Assembly (NCBI GenBank): GCA_016871725.1 | Contig: VHCL01000016.1 | Location: 1 to 35,656, forward strand | Source of the DNA: Verrucomicrobiota bacterium | GTDB lineage: Bacteria; Verrucomicrobiota; Verrucomicrobiia; Opitutales; UBA953 | Direction of reading: 5' to 3' | Length of the DNA stretch: 35,656 bases | Shown here: positions 1 through 6,380 of the stretch, piece after piece | Numbering within the stretch: the stretch's first letter is position 1 | Layout: each line of letters opens with the position of its first letter | The notes under the pieces: generated by a model | Told to the model about the DNA's origin: nothing | The model's input: only the letters and a program-made list of their open reading frames with translations | Database searches by the model: none | Position numbers and translations under genes: made by a program

Positions 1-3
1 ACC

Positions 4-867
4 CTACCTCGAGAAATACCACCGGGCCAGCGCCTGCGTCCCGGCGTCGCCTTCGCCGGCGGCGACGACTTCGGCGTAGAGCTGCGCGGCGAGCTCGAGG
101 CCGGGCAGGCTCAGCTGCTGCTCGCGGCAGACGTCGAGCGCCAGACCGATGTCCTTCACGAAGTGCTTCACGTAGAAGCCCGGGGCGAAATCGCCCTTGA
201 GCACGCGCGGGGCGAGGTTGAGCAGCGCCCAGCTCGACGCGCCGCCGCCCGAGATCGAGCGCAGCGTGGTCTCGAGGTCGAGTCCCGTGGCGCGGGCGAA
301 GGCGAGGGCCTCCGCCATGGCGATCATGCCGGAGGCGATGCCGATCTGGTTCGCGAGCTTGCAGAGCTGACCCGTACCGGGGGCGCCCTGGAGGACGATG
401 GTCTTGCCCATCGCGGCGAAGGCCGGCTGGGCGAAATCGAAGTCCCGTGAGGCGCCGCCGACCATGATGGTCAGCGTGCCTTCGCGGGCGCCGCGATCGC
501 CGCCGGAGACGGGAGCGTCCAGCGGGCCGAAGCCCTTCGCCGCGGCTTCGGCGGCCAGCGAACGGGCGAGCGCCGGGCTCGAGGTGGTCATGTCGACGAG
601 CACGCAGCCGGGCTTGGCGGCGGACATGAAGCCCTGCGGCCCGCGCCAGACCTCTTCGACGTCGTGCGGATAGCCGACCATCGAGATCGCGATGTCGGCG
701 CCGCGGGCCGACTCGGCGGGCGAGAACGCCCACTTCGCGCCGAGCGCCAGCAGGCCGTCGGCCTTGGCCTTGGTGCGGGTGTAGATGGTGACCTCGTGGC
801 CGGCCTTGAGCAGGTTGGCGACCATGCCCTGCCCCATCACTCCCGTCCCGACGAACGCGATCTTCAT
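4..867 (-). CDS. NAD(P)-dependent beta-hydroxyacid dehydrogenase (3-hydroxyisobutyrate / tartronate semialdehyde reductase family)
   Basis: A 287-residue cytosolic oxidoreductase that should reduce or oxidise a short beta-hydroxyacid such as 3-hydroxyisobutyrate, tartronate semialdehyde or succinic semialdehyde. The N-terminus is a Rossmann fold with the dinucleotide motif GTGVMGQGM at residues 7-15. The family substrate motif DAPVSGGDRGAREGTLTIMVGG follows mid-protein in interrupted form, and the catalytic lysine lies in CKLANQI. The C-terminal half is the all-helical domain typical of this family, and the length is normal. The reading frame stays open another 66 codons upstream, but that part is low-complexity and precedes the glycine-rich loop, so the ATG at 867 is chosen. 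The substrate cannot be fixed from sequence. It is transcribed away from xseA, with a repeat-bearing gap between them. Confidence 0.88.
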   Translation of the reverse strand: MKIAFVGTGVMGQGMVANLLKAGHEVTIYTRTKAKADGLLALGAKWAFSPAESARGADIAISMVGYPHDVEEVWRGPQGFMSAAKPGCVLVDMTTSSPALARSLAAEAAAKGFGPLDAPVSGGDRGAREGTLTIMVGGASRDFDFAQPAFAAMGKTIVLQGAPGTGQLCKLANQIGIASGMIAMAEALAFARATGLDLETTLRSISGGGASSWALLNLAPRVLKGDFAPGFYVKHFVKDIGLALDVCREQQLSLPGLELAAQLYAEVVAAGEGDAGTQALARWYFSR

Positions 868-919
868 GGGGCAATTGAAAGCAGAAGAGAGGACTGAGTC
901 GAGGACGAGCAACGCCACA

Positions 920-946
920 GGTAGGGCGGTGATTGCCATCGCCGCC
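920..946 (+). repeat. GGTAG-hairpin repeat, copy 1
   Basis: The sequence reads GGTAG, then a 9-base arm GGCGGTGAT, loop TGCC, and arm ATCGCCGCC. The arms pair along their whole length if one T-G wobble is allowed. It lies in the gap between the dehydrogenase and xseA and matches the design of the units at 1018-1045 and 2318-2343. Arm bases differ between copies while pairing is kept. Confidence 0.6.
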
Positions 947-1017
947 GTTCGAGACCGAGGACGGAGACTCGTCGGGCCTTGCCAGAGGGCGATGATGACC
1001 TGCCTCCGGACACATAC

Positions 1018-1045
1018 GGACGTGATGGCAATCACGTCCCTACCC
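1018..1045 (-). repeat. GGTAG-hairpin repeat, copy 2 (inverted)
   Basis: On the minus strand this reads GGGTAG, arm GGACGTGAT, loop TGCC, and arm ATCACGTCC, with nine perfect base pairs. It faces copy 1 across about 70 bases, so the pair forms a larger inverted arrangement just upstream of xseA. There is no T-run, so it is not a standard terminator. Confidence 0.65.
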
Positions 1046-1072
1046 AAGGCGGGCAAGGAACTCATCGCCCGC

Positions 1073-1101
1073 TTGCCCTCCGCGGCCGAATCGCCGAACC
1101 T
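1073..1101 (+). promoter_or_regulatory. Candidate xseA promoter
   Basis: TTGCCC at 1073-1078, 17 bases, then GAACCT at 1096-1101, eight bases before the ATG. The -35-like box is reasonable and the -10 is weak. It is kept because the same geometry recurs before other genes in the window. Confidence 0.25.
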
Positions 1102-1109
1102 CGGCCCAC

Positions 1110-2294
1110 ATGGATTCGGCCCCGCTCACGATCTCGGACCTGGCGGATGTCCTCAAAGGACATCTCAACGGGCTGGGCACCCTCGAGGTGACCGGCGAGA
1201 TCTCGGGCTACAAGACCTACCCCTCCGGCCACCACTACTTCGCGCTGAAGGACAGCGAGGCGAAGGTGGACTGCGTGCTCTACTCCTACCAGGCGCGCTG
1301 GCTGAAGTCCCCCCTACGCGAGGGCATGAAGGTCGTGGCGAAGGCGAAGGCCGACTTCTACGGGAAGTCCGGCAAGTGCTCGCTCATCATCGAGACGATC
1401 AAGCCCGCGGGCGAAGGCGACCTCTTCCAGAAGTTCAAGGAACTGCAGGCCAAGCTGAAGGCCGAAGGCCTGTTCGAAGACGACCTCAAGCGCCCCTTGC
1501 CCGAATTCCCCAAGACGGTGGCGTTCGTGACCTCCGAGATCGGCGCGGTCTGGCACGACTTCACCGAAGTGCTGAAGACCCGCGGCTGGAGCGGCACGGC
1601 CTGGCTCGTCCCGGCGCGCGTGCAGGGCGAGACCTGCCCCGGCTCGGTCATCCACGGCCTGAAGCTCGCCAACGAGATCCCCGGCATCGACCTCATCGTC
1701 GTCGGCCGCGGCGGCGGCTCGATGGAGGACCTCTGGGGCTTCAACGACGAAGCCCTCGTGCGCGCCGTCCGCGCCAGCCGCACGCCGGTGATCTCGGCCG
1801 TCGGCCACCAGACCGACTTCACGCTCTGCGACTTCGCGGCCGACAAGCGGGCCGAGACCCCGACGGCCGCGGCCGAATTGATCGCCTCCGGGCAGGCCAG
1901 GCTGCGCGAACGGATCAGGCTGCTCGCCGCCGAACTGGCCCGGCACTCGCCCAAGGCGAAGCTGCAGTCGTTCTACCAGGACCTCGACCTGCTCAACGAA
2001 CGCCTCGACGGCGCGGCGCAGGAGATCCTCGCCGACGCCCGCCACCGGCTGTCGGAACTCGGCGGCGAACTCCATCGCCTCTCGCCCAAGGCGCGCCTCG
2101 GCGTGACGCGCGAGAAGCTCGGCCAGCTCGGCAAGCGCCTGCGTTCGGCCGGCTTCGAATCGATCCTCTCCCGCGGCTACGCGATCGTCCGCGACGCCGA
2201 CGGCGCCGTCATCACCGGTCGCGCGGCGGTGACGAAGGGCCGGAAGCTCCGCCTGAAGTTCGGCGACGGCGAAGCGGACGCCACCGGCGGGTAA
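1110..2294 (+). CDS. xseA: Exodeoxyribonuclease VII large subunit
   Basis: Catalytic subunit of exonuclease VII, which degrades single-stranded DNA from both ends in the cytoplasm together with several copies of XseB. The protein has 394 residues. Residues 5-100 form the N-terminal OB-fold (EVTGEISGYK, HHYFALKD). The nuclease domain follows, with the hallmark GRGGGSMEDLWGFNDEALVRA near residues 199-218 and SAVGHQTD at 229-236, where most relatives have HETD. PTAAAEL lies at 251-257. The C-terminal coiled-coil region is shorter than in E. coli XseA (about 456 residues). The ATG at 1110 places the OB-fold directly at the N-terminus. No xseB is visible next to it, so the small subunit must be encoded elsewhere. 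There is no Shine-Dalgarno sequence. Confidence 0.95.
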   Translation: MDSAPLTISDLADVLKGHLNGLGTLEVTGEISGYKTYPSGHHYFALKDSEAKVDCVLYSYQARWLKSPLREGMKVVAKAKADFYGKSGKCSLIIETIKPAGEGDLFQKFKELQAKLKAEGLFEDDLKRPLPEFPKTVAFVTSEIGAVWHDFTEVLKTRGWSGTAWLVPARVQGETCPGSVIHGLKLANEIPGIDLIVVGRGGGSMEDLWGFNDEALVRAVRASRTPVISAVGHQTDFTLCDFAADKRAETPTAAAELIASGQARLRERIRLLAAELARHSPKAKLQSFYQDLDLLNERLDGAAQEILADARHRLSELGGELHRLSPKARLGVTREKLGQLGKRLRSAGFESILSRGYAIVRDADGAVITGRAAVTKGRKLRLKFGDGEADATGG

Positions 2295-2317
2295 GGCCGG
2301 CCGGCCCGCTCAGCCGA

Positions 2318-2343
2318 GGGCGCGCGAGCCGCGCGCCCCTACC
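2318..2343 (-). repeat. GGTAG-hairpin repeat, copy 3
   Basis: On the minus strand this reads GGTAG, arm GGGCGCGCG, loop GCT, and arm CGCGCGCCC, nine perfect pairs. It sits in the 63-base gap between the convergent ends of xseA and proS. It has the same layout as copies 1 and 2 but entirely different arm sequence. It could also slow transcription from either side, although no T-run follows. Confidence 0.55.
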
Positions 2344-2357
2344 TCGAAGACCGCCGT

Positions 2358-3887
2358 TCAGTAAGCCTTCGCCATCACCACGCGACGCGGGCTGGGCTCG
2401 CCGGTGACCACGCACTTGCCCGGCTCGTCCTTGGCGTCGAGCGGGATGCAGCGGATGGTGACCTTGAGCTCCTCCTTGAGGCGCTTCTCGACGGCCTTCG
2501 AGCCGTTCCAATGGCACAGGGCGAAGCCGCCGTGGATCTCCGGACGCTCCGGGTTCTTGGCGGTGAAGTAGGCCTTCAGCTCCTCGAAGGTGTCGATCTC
2601 GCGGGTGTGGGCGGCGCGGTGGGCCTTGGCGCGGGCCAGGAGGTTGTCCTGGATGGACTGCAGGCGCTGGACGACGGTGGCGACGAACTCGGCGCGGGGC
2701 ACGCCGGCCTTCTCGCCGGTGTCCCGACGGGCGACGAAGACGGCGTTGGCCGCGAAGTCACGCGGGCCGACTTCGACGCGCAGCGGCACGCCCTTCTTGA
2801 TCCAGCCCCAGGCCTTGTCGCCGCCGCGGATGTCGCGGTTGTCGACGGTCACGACGACCTTGCGGTCATGGAAACGCTGGGCGGAGAGCTCCTTCTGGAG
2901 CGACTGGCAGTAGGCGAGGATGTCGGCCTTCGTGGCGTCGTCCTTGTAGATCGGGCAGATGACCACGTGCTGCGGGGCGAGGCGGGGCGGCGCCACGAAG
3001 CCGTCGTCGTCGGAGTGCGTCATGATCATGCCGCCGATGAGGCGCGTGGAGACGCCCCACGAGGTGGTGTGCGCGTATTGCTGGGTGCCCTTCTCGTCCT
3101 GGAACTGGATGTTGCAGGACTTCGAGAAGTTCTGGCCGAGGTAGTGCGACGTGCCGGCCTGGAGGGCCTTGCGGTCCTGCATCATCGATTCGATGCAGAG
3201 CGTGTCGACGGCGCCGGGGAAGCGCTCGCCCTCGGTCTTGCGGCCCTTGATCACGGGCATCGCCATGTAGTTCTCGGCGAAGTCGGCGTAGACCTCGAGC
3301 ATCTTGTGGGTCTCCTCGATGGCTTCGGCCTCGGTCGCGTGTACCGTGTGGCCTTCCTGCCAGAGGAACTCGGCGGTGCGGAGGAAGAGGCGCGTGCGCA
3401 TCTCCCAGCGGACGACGTTGGCCCACTGGTTGATGAGGATCGGGAGGTCGCGGTAGGACTGGACCCACTTGGCGTAGGTCTCGCCGATGATGGTCTCGGA
3501 AGTCGGGCGGACGATGAGCGGCTCCTCGAGCTCCCCGGCGGGAGCCAGCTTGCCGTCGGGTCCGGCCTCGAGGCGCGAGTGGGTGACGACGGCGCACTCC
3601 TTGGCGAAGCCGTCGACGTGCGCGGCCTCCTTCTGGATGTAGCTGACCGGGATGAAGAGCGGGAAGTAGGCGTTGACGTGGCCAGTCTCCTTGAAGAGCG
3701 CGTCGAGGTCGCGGTGGATGTTCTCCCAGAGGGCGTAGCCCCACGGCTTGATCACCATGCAACCACGGACCGGGCTGTTCTCGGCCAGGTCGGCGTGCTT
3801 GATCACCTGGAGATACCACTCGGGATAGTCGTCCTGGCGGGTCGGGGTGATGGCGGTCTTGGGCTTGGCGGCGGGCTGCTGGGACAT
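2358..3887 (-). CDS. proS: Prolyl-tRNA synthetase, eukaryotic/archaeal type (ProS type 3)
   Basis: Charges tRNA-Pro with proline in the cytosol. The 509-residue length and features fit the ProRS class without the bacterial editing insertion. The class II core shows RPTSETIIGETYAKW, the motif 2 region RWEMRTRLFLRTAEFLWQEGHT (interrupted here for length), and the motif 3 region. An anticodon-binding domain follows (HVVICPIYKDD, VTVDNRDIRGGDKAW). The protein ends in tyrosine (VMAKAY), the conserved terminal residue of this ProRS type. The frame extends 44 codons upstream of 3887, but that segment is Pro/Ser-rich intergenic sequence, so the ATG at 3887 is preferred. It lies downstream of prmC on the same strand after a 174-base gap that probably carries its own promoter. 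Confidence 0.95.
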   Translation of the reverse strand: MSQQPAAKPKTAITPTRQDDYPEWYLQVIKHADLAENSPVRGCMVIKPWGYALWENIHRDLDALFKETGHVNAYFPLFIPVSYIQKEAAHVDGFAKECAVVTHSRLEAGPDGKLAPAGELEEPLIVRPTSETIIGETYAKWVQSYRDLPILINQWANVVRWEMRTRLFLRTAEFLWQEGHTVHATEAEAIEETHKMLEVYADFAENYMAMPVIKGRKTEGERFPGAVDTLCIESMMQDRKALQAGTSHYLGQNFSKSCNIQFQDEKGTQQYAHTTSWGVSTRLIGGMIMTHSDDDGFVAPPRLAPQHVVICPIYKDDATKADILAYCQSLQKELSAQRFHDRKVVVTVDNRDIRGGDKAWGWIKKGVPLRVEVGPRDFAANAVFVARRDTGEKAGVPRAEFVATVVQRLQSIQDNLLARAKAHRAAHTREIDTFEELKAYFTAKNPERPEIHGGFALCHWNGSKAVEKRLKEELKVTIRCIPLDAKDEPGKCVVTGEPSPRRVVMAKAY

Positions 3888-3894
3888 GAGGTCA

Positions 3895-3923
3895 GTAAAG
3901 AGCGAAGGCGGGTCGAAGGGCAA
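3895..3923 (-). promoter_or_regulatory. Candidate proS promoter
   Basis: On the minus strand TTGCCC (3923-3918), 17 bases, then CTTTAC (3900-3895), seven bases before the proS ATG. It follows the short-leader layout seen before several other genes. It would allow proS to be transcribed separately from prmC. Confidence 0.35.
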
Positions 3924-3945
3924 GACGGGAGGACTCTGCCCAGGA

Positions 3946-4055
3946 CTTGGGCCAGGGCCAGGGCTAGATTTAAAAGCAGGAAGGCTGAAAGCGGGGCAGA
4001 CATGATGCGCAGTCACCAACGCCCTTCACTAGCCCCAGCCCAAGCCCTAGCCCTG
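3946..4055. repeat. Imperfect inverted hexamer-like repeats between prmC and proS
   Basis: Two runs of a degenerate CTAGCC/CCAGCC/CAAGCC-type hexamer face each other. One is at 3946-3967, where its minus-strand reading begins CTAGCCCTGG. The other is at 4029-4055 on the plus strand. They are separated by about 60 bases of less G+C-rich DNA. Pairing would be long but imperfect. The function is unknown. It may be an attenuator or terminator between prmC and proS, or simple-sequence drift. Confidence 0.35.
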
Positions 4056-4061
4056 ACTCGC

Positions 4062-4907
4062 TCAGTCTTTCCGCGCTTTCCAGAAACGCGGGCGGCCGCT
4101 CATGTCGGGCAGGCCGGCGGATTCCGCGTAACCGACCCGGGCCGACAATTCGGCCAAGGCCGGGTGCTGTTCGATGCCGGTCTCGCAGAGCACCCAGCCG
4201 CCGGCGCGGAGGAACTTCGGGGCGTCGGTCAGGATGCGGCGCAGGTCGGCGAGGCCTTCCTCGGGCGCGATGAGCGCGGACTGCGGGTCGAAGTCTCGGA
4301 CCTCCGGGTCGGCCTCGGCGACTTCGGCCGCGGTGAGGTACGGCGGATTGGCGACGATGAGATCGTAGGCGTCGGTGACCGCGGCGAACCAATCGGACTC
4401 CGCGAAATGGACGCGCTCGGACAGGCCGCACTGCGCGGCGTTCTCCCGCGCGAGGGCGAGCGCGTCAGGCGAACGGTCCAGGGCGTCGACCCGCCAGGCC
4501 GGTCGCTCGGCGGCGAGGGCCAGCGCGATGGCGCCGGAACCCGTGCCGAGGTCGAGCACGCGCACGGCCTGGTCGGCCGGAAAGAGCGCGAGCGCGAGGT
4601 CGATGAGCTCTTCGGTCTCCGGACGCGGGATCAGGGCGCGCCGGTCGGACCTGAGCACCAGGTCGCGGAACTCCGCCTTGCCGACGATGTGCTGGAGGGG
4701 TTCGCGGTTGCCGCGGCGGACCGTCAGGTCGCGCAGGCGGGCCACTTCCTCGTCGTTGAGCAGGCGTTCGAACTGCAGGTAGAGGTCGAGCCGCTTCAGG
4801 CCCAGCCCCGCGGCGAAGAGATGCTCGGCTTCCAGGCGCGGTTTCTCCAAGCCCTTGCGCGCGAGGAACTCCGCGGCCTTCTTCAGCGTCTCGAGCAGGT
4901 TCTGCAT
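4062..4907 (-). CDS. prmC: Peptide chain release factor N5-glutamine methyltransferase
   Basis: Methylates the glutamine of the GGQ motif in release factors RF1 and RF2, using S-adenosylmethionine. The protein has 281 residues. A helical N-terminal release-factor-binding domain spans about residues 1-95, and the substrate-loop sequence IPRPETEELIDLAL is at 93-106. The SAM-binding motif DLGTGSGAIALAL is at 119-131, and the catalytic NPPY is at 187-190. The ATG at 4907 overlaps the stop of sua5 by one base (TGATG), which fixes the start and implies translational coupling. A longer frame upstream is only the overlapping sua5 region. prmC is often beside prfA. Here it is paired with sua5, another translation-fidelity gene. 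Confidence 0.94.
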   Translation of the reverse strand: MQNLLETLKKAAEFLARKGLEKPRLEAEHLFAAGLGLKRLDLYLQFERLLNDEEVARLRDLTVRRGNREPLQHIVGKAEFRDLVLRSDRRALIPRPETEELIDLALALFPADQAVRVLDLGTGSGAIALALAAERPAWRVDALDRSPDALALARENAAQCGLSERVHFAESDWFAAVTDAYDLIVANPPYLTAAEVAEADPEVRDFDPQSALIAPEEGLADLRRILTDAPKFLRAGGWVLCETGIEQHPALAELSARVGYAESAGLPDMSGRPRFWKARKD

Positions 4908-5890
4908 CAGCGGGCGGCGGCGCGGGTGAGGCGATCGTTGTAGGCGGCGCCGATGCCGGCGGACGGCGCGAGCTCGGCATGGATCGTCTCGTAGCCGCGG
5001 GCGTCGAGCTGGCGGAGCAGGTCGAAGAGATTGCGGGCGGCCTCCTCGGTCGAACCGCCTTCGGAGAGCAGGAACACGTCGGCGTTCGCCGGCGGCGCGG
5101 CGCGGCGACCGAGGAAGAGCACCGCCGAGCGCAGGTTGGCGATCACCGGCAGCGTGCCGTGGGGAAAGAGCGCGACGCGCGTGGCGGGGCTGTAGTGCCG
5201 CTCCAGCATCCCCGGGGCGTCCTGCGCGGCGTGCTGGCTGGCGGCGCGCGTGACGACCTCGACCTCGCCGAGGAGTCCGCGGAGCCGTTCGAGCGGGACC
5301 GGGCCGGGACGGAGCAGGCGGGCACGACCGGGAACGGAGAGGTCGAGGATGGTGGATTCGACGCCGTGGGCGCACGGGCCGCCGTCGACGATCCACGGGC
5401 AACGTTCACCGAGGGAATCGCGCACGTGCGCGGCCTTGGTGGGGCTCACGTAGCCGAAAGGATTGGCGCTAGGCGCGGCGAGCGGGCGGCCGGCGAGGCG
5501 CAGCACCTCGCGGAAGAGCGGGTGGGCCGGGATGCGGACCGCGACGGTGGCCTTGCCCGCCGTGACGAGGTCCGGCACGACGGACTTGCGCCGCAGCACG
5601 ACGGTCAGCGGACCGGGCCAGAGCGGCGCGAGGAGGGCGAGGCGCGGGTCGGGCTCGGCGACTTCGGCGAGCGCGGCCTGGTCGAGCACGTGCACGATGA
5701 GCGGATCGAGGAGCGGACGGCCCTTGATCGCGAAGACCTGGGCGAGCGCGGCGGGATTGGTCGCGTCGGCGGCCAGGCCGTAGACCGTCTCGGTCGGCAG
5801 CGCGACGCAGGAGCCTTGGCGCAGGAGCTCGGCCGCACGGGCGAGGTCGGCCGGAGCGGCGGTCAGGAAATGGGAGGCGGACGGAGACAA
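4907..5890 (-). CDS. sua5: Threonylcarbamoyl-AMP synthase, Sua5 type
   Basis: Makes threonylcarbamoyl-AMP from threonine, bicarbonate and ATP, the first step of the t6A37 modification of ANN-decoding tRNAs. The 327-residue length is that of the two-domain Sua5 form rather than short TsaC. The YrdC domain covers about residues 12-210: LPTETVYGLAADA, KGRPLLDPLIVHV, WPGPLTVVL, APSANPFGYVSPTKAAHV, and DGGPCAHGVESTILDL. The C-terminal Sua5 domain follows the link APGMLERHYSPATRVALF. The only possible start ahead of the conserved core is TTG at 5890. The upstream frame reaches a stop with no ATG or GTG, so this appears to be a rare TTG start. It is followed by prmC with a one-base overlap. Confidence 0.93.
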   Translation of the reverse strand: MSPSASHFLTAAPADLARAAELLRQGSCVALPTETVYGLAADATNPAALAQVFAIKGRPLLDPLIVHVLDQAALAEVAEPDPRLALLAPLWPGPLTVVLRRKSVVPDLVTAGKATVAVRIPAHPLFREVLRLAGRPLAAPSANPFGYVSPTKAAHVRDSLGERCPWIVDGGPCAHGVESTILDLSVPGRARLLRPGPVPLERLRGLLGEVEVVTRAASQHAAQDAPGMLERHYSPATRVALFPHGTLPVIANLRSAVLFLGRRAAPPANADVFLLSEGGSTEEAARNLFDLLRQLDARGYETIHAELAPSAGIGAAYNDRLTRAAAR

Positions 5891-5908
5891 AGGAGACGGG
5901 AATGTAAG

Positions 5909-5932
5909 GGACGGGCGGCGGGAGTCCCGTCC
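5909..5932 (-). promoter_or_regulatory. Hairpin in the sua5 leader
   Basis: GGACGGG at 5909-5915 pairs perfectly with CCCGTCC at 5926-5932, with a 10-base loop. Outer bases GTAA and TTAC can extend the stem. It lies 19 bases upstream of the sua5 TTG codon. It is somewhat reminiscent of the GGTAG-hairpin units but is not a clear member. The role is unknown. Confidence 0.35.
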
Positions 5933-5978
5933 GATTTACCTCGGGACGCCGGCGGGGGCAACCTCCCAGACCGGCAAC

Positions 5979-6003
5979 AAAAAGGCCGCCTGAGGAGGCG
6001 GCC
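5979..6003 (-). terminator. Rho-independent terminator of rpsR
   Basis: On the minus strand this is an 8-bp perfect stem (GGCCGCCT with AGGCGGCC) around loop CCTC, followed directly by five T. It lies 24 bases beyond the rpsR stop codon, the expected place for its terminator. Confidence 0.85.
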
Positions 6004-6026
6004 CGGGGAAGTCATCGCGCAGGCGA

Positions 6027-6221
6027 TTACTTCATCGTGATCATATTGCGGGCGCGCTTCACGGCCTTGGCAATATGACGCTGCTGGCGGGCGGTGAGGC
6101 CGGTCAGCTTACGGGGCAGGATCTTGCCCGTCTCGGTGACGTAGCGCGACAGGGCCTCGGGTTCGGTGAAATCGAAGTCGAGGGGGTTGCGGGAACGCTT
6201 GAGCTTACCTTCGGTGGTCAT
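6027..6221 (-). CDS. rpsR: 30S ribosomal protein bS18
   Basis: Small-subunit protein of the platform, which normally forms a pair with bS6. The 64-residue product has the bS18 core: [22 protein letters not shown] (shown interrupted in the family as YKD...L..FIT..GKI.PR), followed by [21 protein letters not shown]. The N-terminal extension of many bS18 proteins is absent. In many bacteria rpsR follows rpsF and ssb. Here it stands alone, flanked by a terminator on each side, so it must have its own promoter. The leader between the upstream terminator and the ATG holds a strong hairpin (6278-6312). There is no Shine-Dalgarno sequence, and the bases before ATG are AACCTCCC. Confidence 0.95.
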   Translation of the reverse strand: MTTEGKLKRSRNPLDFDFTEPEALSRYVTETGKILPRKLTGLTARQQRHIAKAVKRARNMITMK

Positions 6222-6231
6222 GGGAGGTTTG

Positions 6232-6259
6232 GAAGTAAGGGGCGGTGCCGACGGGGCAA
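6232..6259 (-). promoter_or_regulatory. Candidate rpsR promoter
   Basis: On the minus strand TTGCCC (6259-6254), 16 bases, then TACTTC (6237-6232), ten bases before the ATG. It is modest in quality but in the right place for a monocistronic gene and matches the layout of other candidates in the window. Confidence 0.3.
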
Positions 6260-6277
6260 GAAAGAAAGCGGCCGACC

Positions 6278-6312
6278 GGCCTGTTTTCGCCGAATTCGTC
6301 CAAAAACAGGCC
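6278..6312. promoter_or_regulatory. 10-bp perfect inverted repeat upstream of rpsR
   Basis: GGCCTGTTTT at 6278-6287 is perfectly complementary to AAAACAGGCC at 6303-6312, with a 15-base loop. It lies between the autotransporter terminator and the rpsR start, 57-91 bases upstream of the ATG. It may be a second terminator-like stem, an operator, or part of an rpsR leader. The sequence does not decide between these. Confidence 0.5.
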
Positions 6313-6332
6313 CCGGCCGGGGTATTCCAATG

Positions 6333-6358
6333 AAAAGGGCCGCCCTTGCGGGCGGCCC
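6333..6358 (-). terminator. Rho-independent terminator of the autotransporter gene
   Basis: On the minus strand this is a 9-bp perfect stem (GGGCCGCCC with GGGCGGCCC) around loop GCAA, followed by four T. It begins 22 bases after the autotransporter stop codon. The GCAA tetraloop makes it a stable stem. Confidence 0.85.
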
Positions 6359-6380
6359 TGCTGAAGCATTGCCGGACAAA

